This document shows positions 1 through 11,614 of a DNA stretch of 64,000 nucleotides, piece after piece (position 1 is the stretch's first letter; every line of letters starts with the position of its first letter). Below the pieces are notes generated by a model that worked only from the letters and a program-made list of their open reading frames with translations, did no database searches and had not been told where the DNA came from. The position numbers were made by a program, and so were the translations under genes. The stretch is from Podocnemis expansa (Eukaryota > Chordata > Testudines > Podocnemididae), in NCBI GenBank assembly GCA_007922195.1, contig ML682007.1, positions 16,112,954-16,176,953 on the forward strand, written 5' to 3'.

Positions 1-1126
1 AGGTCATGCAATTGTTAGGATCTGCTAGGTTACGATAACAGAAATCTATCTTTGACAAAATAACAGACCTAGTATCTCCGGTGCTTAATGCTATCTAGAG
101 TTGGCATCCCAGCTATGATGCTCACCAGCACCACTATAAGGAAAGATATACTGCTGAGCACACAACTAGAAAGGTAGAATAAATTCACAGATAGGTGGTA
201 CCCAGTTGTCTCAAAGTTCATTTTTTCCTACCATTTAGTAACTATAAACAAGGAATTTCAGCTGTACAGGGTTAAACAGAGCAAAAGTTCAGAGAACTCT
301 ACTAGTTCCCCATGTTTTTTGCTGACACAAGCCATGCCAATTTACCTCACGACTCAGTGCTAAGCAACATGAGCCCTTACAGTGGAGCCTGAGTAAAGGC
401 TTGAACCTGAACCCATTGAAATAAATGGAAATTCTCCCAGTGGGTTTTGGATTAGGACTTCAGAGTCCACCCTTATTAGGCACTCTGCTGTATCAAGAGA
501 TCATCCCAAGTTTCGCCAAATATAAGGGCAACAGTTCTTCTCTGTCTTTGTTAAAAGGCTGCCTGTTAAGCAAATATTTTTGTTGGTCTCTTAAGTAGTC
601 ATTTCAAACAGATTTCTCTGTACTTCCTTAGGAAATAGGCTGCCCTGTGTGTGATCTACACTTCATGTGACCTGATTAAGGTGTTCTGTTCAAGGTGCCC
701 AGTATCTCTTTAAGACACACTTGAGCTTCCCTGTGGCAAGTCTGCAAATCCAGAGTTCATTTGCTTTCTGTTTAGCTAATCGCAATACCATGCATTTCAC
801 CCTCTTGAACACACTATTTGGTTTGGAATTTTTTTCTGACTCCCTTTCCCTTTACAGAGCTTCACATACTTCAGAGAAGTCAGATAGGGCTTAGCAGAAG
901 TGGTTGAATGACGCTTCACATTTTGGGGGAAAACCCTGGAATAAGCTTTGGGAAATGAGAAGCTTCTAAACTGAGATACAGACGTTCATTACATTACACT
1001 GGAAAACAAAACAAAACTCTCAATCAAAAGGGATTTTATTAAGTCGATTCAGACAAGTAATTAAAGAGCTTTTCCTCAAGCTCTATTTCTGGTGTTAGGG
1101 GCTCCATCCTTCAAGATAAGCACAAA
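1..1126. other. Gene-free intronic stretch
   Basis: AT-rich with no exon or RNA gene seen. A short self-complementary segment at about 406-456 (CCCATTGAA... and ...TGGGTTTTGGATTAG) belongs to the dispersed palindromic elements described under findings. Confidence 0.5.
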
Positions 1127-1385
1127 GGTTATGCCTACACTGCCGGCTGGCCCACGTCTGCTGGCTCAAGCACCCAGGGCTCGGGCTGTGGGGCTATAAA
1201 ACAGCAATGTAGGTGTCTGGGCTCAAGCTGGGGCAAAGGTTCTGCAACCCTCCCCCCCTGGCAGGGTGCCAGAAGCAGTGCTCCAACCTGAGCATGAACA
1301 GCTACACTGCAATTTTATAGCCCTGCAGCCTGAATCAGCTGGTCCAGACCAGCTGTGGTGTTTTATTGCAGTGTGGACACACCCA
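1127..1385. mobile_element. MITE with TGTCTACACTG-like ends
   Basis: The left end reads GGTTATGCCTACACTG and the right end reverse-complements to GGGTGTGTCCACACTG, an imperfect terminal inverted repeat. The interior (GGCTCGGGCTGTGGGGC..., with CTGCAATTTTATAGC near the right end) matches a small non-autonomous DNA element common in turtle and crocodilian genomes. It is about 260 bp with no coding capacity. Confidence 0.7.
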
Positions 1386-3303
1386 GAATTTCCTCAGGCA
1401 ATATTAGCACAAAAGAATCTGGGTAAAACCCATAGACTGAGATAATCCTGTCCTTGTTTGTTTCCCAAAATAGGTGACTCAAAAGTATCAGCTTAACCTT
1501 CTTGTCTCTGGTGAAATCTTATTATTAGCACATGAACCATATCAAAATTAATCAGAATGCACTGAAAGGTGGCTTATGCACCCTAAACTTCCAAGGCTCA
1601 AGGAAAAATATAAAGGGTGATGGCATTATCTTAAATGACTACGGAGCAGTCATTTGTCTAAGAACACAAGGTTTTCCTACAGCTCACCACTATTTCAGAA
1701 TAGCTATACGTAATGAAACATAGCTATTCTGAAGCAGTTTCCCCCTTGGTCCAAAGATTTTCTATCAATGTATTCTGTTTAACAGATTACTGGTTCTCTT
1801 AAGGAACGAGGCATAGCAAGTTGGATTTGATTTCAGCATCTAACACCTCCCCCCTCCGCAAAAAAAGAAAAGAAAAAGAAACAAAGCACTGGGGGGTGGA
1901 AAGAGCTTTGCCAACTTGCCTGACCTGAATCAGTGCTCTGGCTTTTCTGCTAGCCAGCTATTTTTGCTGTAGAAAGCAGTTTGGAGCTTGTTCTTTCCAA
2001 GCTTTTTCTTACGTATTAAGAGTTTTACAATCCAATCCAGCCCCTATTAAAATCAGTTTCCAATTGGGAGTTGGATCAAACCCTTAGAGAATATCTGTCT
2101 GCCTTTAGTCTGCTAGGGTGGATTATTTCCTTTGTTGACAGGGTGAAAATATTCAAAGGATTTACATCTTCTGACAATATTTGCATGCCAAATGGTTGCT
2201 TCCCTCTCAAAAGAGGCATCTCTCTGAAACCCAGCCATAAGTAATTTCATCCTCAGCTTATTACAGTTTGGTTCAAGCACAGAGGTAAGTCACAAATGAC
2301 ACTGGACACGTTCTGCTAAGTTTTTGCTCTTGAACATTCTTCCCCTACAGAATTTTTTGGGAGGGTAGATGGATCAGTGTCTCTCATTTTGAAGATGATC
2401 CTGGAAAACAATTCACATAGAAAGACTTCATTCCTTTTTAAAACTAATCTCCTTCTCTCTCTTCTTCCTTGATATTATTTCTAAACATTGTTAGCATCTG
2501 ATTTATTTCTTGTGCACACTTAGGTCCAAACCTTGGCAGTCTTTCCCTATGCATAGTCTTGTAAAGGAGATAGTATGAATAAAATAGTAGAGCATGAAAG
2601 TTTCAAGCAGGCTGGATTAGATGGCAGATAACATCAACTGAATAAAGAGGAGGAAAAGTAGGTTGAAAAGCTATGCCTTCATCTCCAATTGCAAACTCCC
2701 ATTGCTAATATTTTTGGGAGCAGACTTAATCCAGTACATTGGGCTTCATCAATGAATAAGAAGCCCAAAAGAGAAAGAGAAACACTTATTTGATACTTAT
2801 TCATTGCTCTTTGCACCAGCAAGAGATGGAGTGCATCTCAAAGGCTATGATTAAGTGACTTACAAACCTGGAAATTGATAAGGTATATTGTGTTTTATTA
2901 GTAAAACATAATGCACCCTTGTGAACAGGTGATAGGCTTCTTAGAGAATGCATCTTATTCCAGCTTTCTTTTTAATGCCACTTTCATTTTGGTTTCTTGA
3001 CTCACAGAGCTGAAGGCCTTGGATCTTCCTTTGCAGATATTTCCCCCTAAATTCAAAATCCACAGAATACAACAACTGCAGGCCTTCTTTTTCTGTAGTC
3101 CAAAGATAGCTCTGTATTACATTGTGCCATTCTTCTAATTTATCTTCTAAGTATCAGGTCTAAACTGAAGCACCAACTTCCTTCAACTTCTAACACCAGA
3201 GATTTAAAACAATCAAACTAAATGAAAGGCTCCACGACTGCAGTTTTTTGAAGAACAAAACTCAACGTTATCTTCTGAGTCATCCTTACTGCATCCATCC
3301 TGA
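1386..3303. other. Gene-free intronic stretch
   Basis: No gene recognised. It holds an A-rich patch at 1859-1885. The short open frame at 1532-1723 has no coding signature. Confidence 0.5.
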
Positions 3304-3398
3304 GCCCAGATGTCTACATTGCAATTAAGCAGCCCACAAACCTCAGTCAGCCGGCACTGGCCAGTAGCAGGTGTTTAATTGCAGCACAGACACACCCA
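3304..3398. mobile_element. Short internally deleted MITE of the TGTCTACACTG family
   Basis: Starts ATGTCTACATTGCAATTAA and ends TTAATTGCAGCACAGACACACCC, giving about 20-bp inverted ends around a 55-bp interior. Same family as the copy at 1127 but much shorter. Confidence 0.6.
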
Positions 3399-6300
3399 TA
3401 GCTAGCTACAGAAACTGAAGGCAAAACGCAGATGGGCACTTACATGGTTATCTCTGTGTCAAAGCCCCTGATATGTAGCCTCCTACTATTCCATTGCTGA
3501 AACCACTGAGCAAGGTATGTTATTCACTTTGAATTGTGCCAGGAGCTATAATGCAGATATTCATGGCTCACAAAGGAGAGGAATACTGAGAGTAACGTGC
3601 CATCTGCAAGAAATAAGTGAGCTAGAACTGAACTTTGCAGAGTCAGGACCAATAAGTACTACTGTTGAACTGTGGCAGGATAGGGATTAATCTGCCAATG
3701 AGCCAAGCAACTTTTAAAGACATTTACTGAGCAAAAAGCATGATATAAAGACTAATTATTAGTTATTATAATGCACCAAAAATCCCATGTCCTACTGATG
3801 TCAAAAGACATTGAAGCACTTGGCACCTCGCAAGGGGCTATCTATTTTGTACCATAGTCTACTAAGAAACATATTGGCTCCTAGTACTAAGAGATGGATA
3901 TGAATCAGGGGAGTGTTAGCAGAAAACCTCCAGTATAATTGGCAAATGTTACCCAAACCTAAACACAGACTGGGCTAATCCAGACTCAGTTAGGGGTTTC
4001 ATTTACAGCAGCCCATTGTCCAAAAGCTTCTGTGCTAGGGCTCTTGTTCATAGACAAGAGAAAAAGATTTTAGTTCTTCACTGGGGTGACCACTGTCCTT
4101 GTGCAAGCATCTGAAGCCAGCCAGGCTGAAGGAATGCTCTCCACTGAAAAGAACATGCTGATATAGCTGGGTTTGTTTTATGTTTAATTTATGTTTTTAA
4201 TAAACTGTGCTAACTCCTAAAGACCTCTGTAATAGCTAAGATAAAGTTAAGCCAGTAATGCTTTTACCATAGTAAACCCCCCAGAACAGAAAACGCATTA
4301 CTTTTCTCTGAAGGAATTTTAAATCAGTGGAAGGGATTAAACAGTATTATCAAACTGATGATAGTGACTTGGAAAAACAGAATGGATTATGGGTAATGAT
4401 TGTCATGCATACAGCTATTTGAGCTCTCAGAAGATTAGGGCCCAATCCCGCACGCCCTAATTCATGTAGGCAGCCCTTGTTCATGATAGTAATTGGCTTC
4501 AATGGAGTGGCATAAATGAGTGAGGCTTACTCATGTAAGGGTTTGCAGGATCCACCCCTTAATTTATCTCAGATGCTGACTACAAAGTCAACTGTGTATT
4601 TAGTCCTCAAAGTTATAATTTTCACAAGGAAAGCCAAGCACCGAGCCCATCAGTTTGAACCAAGAGTTTTACTGAGTTGCAAGAGGGATATTTGCAACGC
4701 TGGAAAATTCCCACATCTTCCCCGTATTATTCTGCTCACTAAGCAACTCTTGGGCGAGATACAAAGGATGTTGTTCTTTTAATGAGACATTAAAGTTAGT
4801 TAATACAATTGGGTCAGGGAACAGGTGCAAGATTGCAGCATCAGTTTAAGAGTATGGCCCTGCCATCGACCCAATGAAGTTTAGTTATGAAAATATCAAA
4901 CAGTTCCTCCACGGAAACAATTTTTAAATCCTGTGGCAGAGGCCTGCTGGTGCCAGTAATAATCACAGAAAATGCACAAGATTTACTACAGTGTCACTGC
5001 AATAGCTTCATCGGCAATACAGCAACTGATTCAAAAGTCCCAAGAGGCCAATAACATTATGCAGAGCTTGCAATGTCCGTTACATCAAGGCACCTTGAAA
5101 TGAAAAGAGCCCTGATCAAGCTTGAGACTGCTGTTGCTGCATCAGCTGCCAAGACATTAGAGGAAGTGGGAGAGGCAGAAAAGCATGTGGGGTTTTGTAC
5201 CAGTTGCCATTGGTGTGAAATAGCAAAATGACTTCCAATAGCAGATTTTGTAATGAATTGGTTAGTGCCACTATTCCATTTTACAGAATGGAATGAGAAC
5301 TGCTCAGATGTGCGTCATGTGCCCTCTAGTATGAACAGCAATCAGAGATTCTCCTTTAGCTTGTGTTGCATGAGCCTGTGCTTTTGGAGCAGGAGGATCA
5401 GAGTCCTAACTTTCTTGTTGCTGTGATATTGCATGGGACCACACAGTGCAATACAGAGTCAAGTGAGAAGATCCAGATGACAGTATGTTCCAGCAGCTCT
5501 CCTCATAGGCATAAGCCAGCACACGAGTCAGTGAACATTTCTGGATTGCCAGTTGGATACTGCCAGTTTGGTTAATGTAATAAAGTATTCTGACAAACCC
5601 TTGCTGAACCAGCTGTAATAGCATCATCTGTTAATTTCCACATCCCAATGGGATGCTATATAAATTGCTGGGCAGCAGCCCAGCAGCTCCACTGACAAGA
5701 CTAGAGTTACTGTCTGATAAGTTGCAATGCAAATGGGTGCAACTGACCCACAAGGTCAGTGCTGTTGCTGCTGTCACGATAATGGAGCCCACACGTTTAC
5801 CCTAATTGTGAGTTCAAAAGTAAAAAGCAAGTGAAAAGTTAAAAAATGTCTCAATAACCTCTTCACAATGAATACTGACAGGAGAAGGTGCAAAAGGGCA
5901 ACAGAGAGACAATCAGTAGAAATGAAAATGTCAACTGATAGAACTCAAGGACTGTGTTAAAATTATGCCTGATAAGCATGGAAAATGTGGGACAGGAAAG
6001 TAAAGAACAAAAAATGGTGTCAGGAATTAGGCCTAATTCATAAAGAAAATGAAGAGGGGATGGCTATTCTCCCTCTCTCTCTTTTGGGTTCCTCAAAGAT
6101 TTTGAGGGGAAAAAGTTGACTGAAAGATAAGAGAAGGGAAAGAAGCAACTTTCACCAGCATGCTCGTCACCTCCATCATCTCCTGAGACACTGGGCCTTT
6201 GTTGTCCTAATCATGATGGAGGTTTGGATGGAAAAGAGCTAGAGAGAGCCCCATAGGACACTACCACCTCCACCAGCTGAATCACAACCACCACTGGGGA

Positions 6301-9134
6301 TGTGAGACTTTCCCATTGCCACCCACATCCCCCTTTCTTTCCAGCATCTTATTTCTTCTCTGTTCTATCTCCCTCTTGTATTCTGTTTTAATAAGAGTCT
6401 GCCTTAGCGGGCCAAGACATCATACTATTTTGTAAGCCTGTCACCAGAAAGCAGCGAAATGCACTGCTCAAAACAGCCTAATGCATATGTAAGTTTGCCA
6501 GGTCTCAGAGTGACTGACACCACCATGTTCTGTGCCTGTTTTTCCTGTGGTGAGAATATGACAAAGTCATCAGAGACAGAAACTGCATTTTCTATTATTA
6601 CTGTTCTTTTCTCTTGAGTGGGACCCTAGCCCATCTCAATTAAATTCCTTTGTTCCCCAAAATGGACAGTTATTGCTGTCTTTAATACCATCCAAAAGAC
6701 TCAAACAAGAGACTTCCCTTCTAAAATTTCTTTACTGCTAACAGGAAGAGGAGAAAGGGATATTGTGAAAATGGAAGTCTTACATATTTCACATGCTGTT
6801 AATCATTTTCTCCTTTTCCTGTATCTTTAATAAAAGGTTAAAAGGCTATGTGATGGTGTGTTTGCTGCAGTACTTAGCAAGCTGCGGCCTATGTATGCCA
6901 AGCCCAGAACCTTTTTCAAAGCAGTTTTATGCAGTCAGAGGGTCATATTAACATCTTTGACTCTTTGGGCCCATCTAAACTGATACAACTCCACTGCCTC
7001 TCCACTCATGGGGGGGAGGGGCATCAGATTTTACAAGGATTTGCCACCTACATGCTCAGACAAGTACATTTAATTTTACTGACAGTGAATTGGTACTTGT
7101 GATCAGCGAGTCAGAAGTGGCAAATGCCATGCAGAAGCAAGGCCCCAATATGACTGCTGGAGAAAGTGTCCGTAGTTTTGTCGCTAATTGTCAAAAGTAA
7201 CTGATCATCCAGGATTTTAAAGTAAAGCAGAGAAATGTTTTCTAGCTACACAATCCAAGGTAAAGCTCCACAGTCTGTAGACTCTCTGGCTAGCCCAAAA
7301 GTAGGTATTTTTATTGAGGGCTTAGTTGTGCTATTGGGGGCTCAGCTGTGCTATTTAGAATCTGCACCCACTTTAGGGAAAAACAAAGTCTGCCCATGAA
7401 TTACTAAGAGTGGTTACACAAAAGCTGGAACCTTTTGAGCCATTCTCTCTGTCTCCCAGCTTTCAGATCATTACCTAAAAGCATGTTAATTTAAGGAGTG
7501 GCTCAGCCTTTGGGGTGAAATCCTGGTTTGCTGATGTCAAGGGGGACAGGATTTAGCCCTCTGTTGTTTAACAAGAATGTTACCATACTTCAACTGACTG
7601 GAATTTTTCAGTACAAGTGGGAGATGCATTTGTGTCTGAGTTATATCAGCTGATGACAGACAAAACCAATCTCTTATTTTACTATAAGTGTTTCAGGGTA
7701 AAAAATAAACTGGGAAAAAGCCTCATGCACTGCCTTCTGCCTCAGGCTTCATCAGTTAATGGGACGATGTAGATTTTAAGTAGGATGCCCTGTGTCTGTG
7801 TAGAGTAGAAGGAACTGAGAACTGGAACTTCCTTCACTGGCAGGAAGGGGGGAAAAAAATCTTCTCTCGACTTGGGCAGGGAAAAGTCATTACATGAAAC
7901 TCACAAAGAGTCAAAATCTGACTTCCTCACTAAAGGCAGCACTTCTACTGATGTTAATTTGAAGTTTTGTTTGATTAAGAACACAGTGAAAAGTGAGACA
8001 ATGATTTCAGAGTCTGGCCCAAAGACACATTTAAAGGTAGTCATAACCTCACTTTAACTAAGCTAAACTGGAGAAGAATTTAAAAAGTGAGAAAATCCAT
8101 TCAGTGTTCTTTGAGGTCAGAGCAGTGAGACCAATTTCTTCTCCTCTGTTGATTCTATAAGAGAGGTTTCTGCTCTTTACTGAATAATACATAGAGTGTG
8201 CTGAACCTCCAATACTCTCAGTAGGTGCTTAGTCTAAAGCAAATTATGAGAAAATGTATTACTTTGCATTCTATTGATTCTCGGTTGTCGTCTAATCGTA
8301 AGATCTGAAACCTAGGCCTGATGCACAGTGAGGCAGGCTATTGGCATTTTTAGAAAACTTGACATCTTGCATCATTGCATTATGATATCTGACACACAAA
8401 GGAGCATATTAAATGACTGCTCAGCCTGTGATAAGCACACAATTATTACTGCAAGACGGTTTCCTCAGGTCTAAAGATTCATAGCGGTAGCATTCAAGCG
8501 TGCAGAAAAGAAGATAAAATTTAATTAATAATTTCCATAGAGGCCAACCGCCTATTATAAGTATGTTCCTTGCTGTTTTCCACAGCAACCTTATGGCTCA
8601 TAAACATTACAGACCTTGACTGGTCATAGGCTCATACCAAGCTTTAATTTATAGCAAGAGTGGCAAGCCATAATTAGCTGGATTTAAATGGAATCATTTC
8701 TGGTGCTATCATTGGAAACAGCATGTATCTTACATAAAGAAGGGTTTTTGTTTCATTTCGGTTTTTGCTATGCACCTTGCACACAATACAAAATGAAATT
8801 TCCCATGGGTCAAGGTCATGTAAGAAAAGAAGATAAAGACTTTTCTATTCTTTGTGTTTTGTTTCAATAAAGTGTTTGTCTGTGCTGCTCTTAGCGATGA
8901 ACAACAGCAATCTATAGCATGGATATCTTCAAGCTGGCACCAGCAGCGTAAAGATCTTGAACACAGAATAGTAATAGGACATGTTGAAGGGGTGGGGAAA
9001 TGTGAAAAATAGCTCTGATATACCAGGCAAAGGGTTGCTGACTTGAAATGTTCCCAAGCATACGTGGCCAACACTAAAAAGACATGTAATTATCCACCCT
9101 CCACTAAGACTTTCACCTCAAAGCCACGATCACA
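3399..9134. other. Gene-free intronic stretch with degraded palindromic repeats
   Basis: No exon or RNA gene seen. Remnants of short palindromic elements are at about 4440-4555 and 7510-7560. The segment 6160-6650 (around AATAAGAGTCTGCC) resembles the 3' part of an interspersed repeat I cannot name. Remaining frames are short and have ordinary intronic composition. Confidence 0.45.
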
Positions 9135-9425
9135 ATAACACACTGCCTTTCTATAGCACCTTTCCTGAAAGTACTTCTGTGCTCTGCAAATATTACTTAA
9201 GCAACCGAGCACCTTTGTGAGGTAAGTGCTGTGTTGTCCCCATTTGATCATTAAGTAACAGGGTGGTATAGGGAGTTCATGAACTAAGGTACTTATCTGT
9301 AGCACCCTAGGTGGAAACTTTTGACTTGAATGTCTTGCCAAACAACACCCAAGAGGTAAGTGGTAGAGACAGGCATGTAACCTAGGAGTCTTGAAGCCCA
9401 GACTACTATTCTAGGCAATAATCAA
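9135..9425 (-). mobile_element. MIR-like / tRNA-derived SINE fragment
   Basis: Read on the plus strand it runs CTTTCTATAGCACC, GAGGTAAGTGCTGTG, CCCCATTTGATCATTAAG, GAGGTAAGTGGTAGAGACAGG and GGAGTCTTGAAG, the order expected for the reverse complement of a MIR- or tortoise-type SINE tail and body. A block at about 9288-9335 (AGGTACTTATCTGTAGC...) does not fit and may be an insertion or heavy decay. Confidence 0.5.
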
Positions 9426-9554
9426 TAGTGCATGGCAATAGGCCTGTGGACAGCAATTCTAGGCCCCAAGGCAGAACAGTCAACAGTCTCCTGGAAAGAG
9501 ATGAGTCAGGTTTATGACTATGGGCAGCACGTGAAGCTTTCCACTGGAGAAGTT

Positions 9555-9885
9555 CTAGATCTCCATCCCAACTCTTTTGCCCACATCCCAATCTATATTC
9601 CACCCTCTCCAACCCAGGACCCACCTCTATCCTATTTTAGGCTCCGCTCCCTCCCCTGGTCACGACCAAATCACTCTGCACCCCCTCCTCTTTTCCATGT
9701 ACCCCCTTCCTCCAGGCATCCAATTACAGCAAAGGGGGCAGAGCAGAGAGGAGGATATGGAGGTAGGAAAGGATAGCGCAGTGAGTTCTCCAAATAGAGG
9801 ATGGGGAGAGGCCTGGGATGGGGAGGAGGTGGACTAGGAGAGGGGCCACAAGCAGAAGAAGCAGGGAGAAGCTTCACTCATTGCC
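9555..9885. other. Pyrimidine-rich block followed by purine-rich block
   Basis: From about 9555 to 9720 the plus strand is C/T-rich (CACCCTCTCC, CCCCCTCCTCTTTTCC). From about 9730 to 9885 it is G/A-rich (GAGAGGAGGATATGGAGG, GGGGAGGAGGTGG). Open frames here on both strands are low-complexity consequences of this composition. Confidence 0.7.
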
Positions 9886-10905
9886 TCCACCTGTTGGCAG
9901 GCCTGCGTGATGAGAGAAAAAATGTATGATAAGGACAAAAGATGAAATTCTTGCTCCACCAAGAGGTCAGCGGCAAACCTCTCATTGATGTCAGTGGAGC
10001 TAGGATTTTGCTTAGTGTTTGATACTTTTCAAATGTAATAGTCCTTTCTGCAGTTCAAAACAACCTCTTTTCAAATTTCACTTCCATGCTGAAGCCCAAC
10101 TCTCCAAAACAAAGCCAAATTCTACATTTAAATGGACAGAATAAGATGGAGTCAGACTGGTGTGAGGGAGTGACTTCAAACCAATTGCAAAACACTGGGG
10201 CTTCATGATCTCTGCTGGGCTCAGCAGAGGCAAAGCAGCAGCCAAGGAATCAGTGGCAACTCTCTGTTCTTGGAGGCAAAGTCTGTCTGCATGCCAGCCG
10301 ATGAAATACTCTGGCCATTCATTCTGTTCCTGGCACAGCCCCTACATCAGGTGCATGAAAGAGGTGTGGTAGGCTTGATTACCTTAGTATTATCACATGG
10401 AGGGGGAGGGCATGCGGGAATCATAAACTCTTTGCTTTAGCAAACTATCCACAGCAGTGCTCAGGACTGAATTCTAGACCTTTATGCCTTTGATTTAATA
10501 TGTCTCTTTAATCCTACCAAAAAATGTAGGATTTCAAGGTAACTGGTTTTAAGACCTGGGTCATCAGGAACACAAGTGCCAGGTGCACAGTTAATATCCC
10601 ACTCCTTATCACTCTTCAATGCACAAAGTCTTCTTGCCAGAAGTAAATGTCACATCGTGGCTCACACCTGCCACCTCCTGTATCTCACCAGTGATTTGTA
10701 CTAATTCACTGGCAGAGCTGAAGGGTTCTGTTATGGTGCCTTTGGAGAACAGACAAGAAGATATATTTTCAGAAGGCTTAGTCGTGGTCTTCTCTTGGCA
10801 GGTTAAGTTTATCCATGTAAAATTTGTGGGTGCACAGTAAATCAGTTCTGCTTCTTCAGTCTACAAGCACAAAGAGGTACAAGCTGCCATATTTGAACCC
10901 ATAGT

Positions 10906-11235
10906 TCATAGACTCTCTAAGTGAGGAGGGACCAATATGAGCATCTAGTCTGACCTCCTACACAATGCAGGCCACAGAACCTTGCCCACCTCCTCTTGTA
11001 ATAAACCTCTAACCTATAAGTAAGTTACTAAAGTCCTCAAATCATGAGTTAAAGACTTTAAGGTACAGAAAATCCACCAGCAAGTGAGCTGTGCCCCATG
11101 CTACAGAGGAAGGCGCCTCCAAAGCCTTTGTCAATATGTCCTGGGGCAAAAAATTCCTTCCCAATCCCCAATATGGTGATCAAGTAAATCCTGAGCATGT
11201 GGGCAAGACTTCCCACTGAGTTAAATGATATCCCC
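10906..11235 (-). mobile_element. CR1 LINE fragment, 3' region
   Basis: Starts TCATAGACTCTCTAAGTGAG and continues GGGACCAATATGAGCATC, TAGTCTGACCTCCTACAC, GCCCCATGCTACAGAGGAAGG, AAATTCCTTCCCAATCCCCA and GAGCATGTGGGCAAGAC. This is the reverse complement of the CR1 3' end and UTR, so the element lies on the minus strand. It is 5'-truncated, as is usual for CR1. Confidence 0.85.
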
Positions 11236-11347
11236 CTATAAACCTCATATTAATTGTAAGTGTCACAGAATATGCTATTTGCACACTTTGACATGTGCCT
11301 GATAATTTGCTTTGTACAGCTGTAGATGCACTGATCAAGACAGTCAT

Positions 11348-11614
11348 GAGTCCTATGGCACTTAAAGACTAACTAATTTACTTATCACATGAGCTTTCAT
11401 GGAAGAAAATCCCACTTTGTCGGATGCTTTGAAGATGGGGGTTGGTTATTTTCCTCCTGTTCGGTAAGTTCCCCCATCTTCAAAGCACCTGATGAAGTGG
11501 GATTTTCTCCCATGAAAGCTCATGCGATAAATAAATTAGTTAGTCTTTAAGTGCCACAGGACTCCTTGCTTCATTTGCTGAACTAGACTAACACGGCTGC
11601 CCCTTTGGAACTTG
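11348..11614. mobile_element. Head-to-head pair of Penelope-like repeats with hammerhead-like core
   Basis: Two copies of one repeat lie in inverted orientation: arms 11348-11441 and 11471-11564 (94 bp each) around a 29-bp spacer. The right arm reads CTGATGAAGTGGGATTTTCT then CCCATGAAAGCTCATGC on the plus strand: CTGATGA, a six-pair stem, GAAA. The right copy continues to 11614 with ACTAACACGGCTGCCCC, a known repeat 3' end. Assignment to Penelope-like retroelements rests on the hammerhead-like core those elements carry and is inferred. The core looks inactive: there is an extra base after CTGATGA and no U before the expected cleavage point. Confidence 0.55.

Noticed and set aside
11471..11530. 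An active hammerhead ribozyme
   Set aside because: There is an extra nucleotide after CTGATGA, and the U needed before the cleavage site is G. At best it is a relic.
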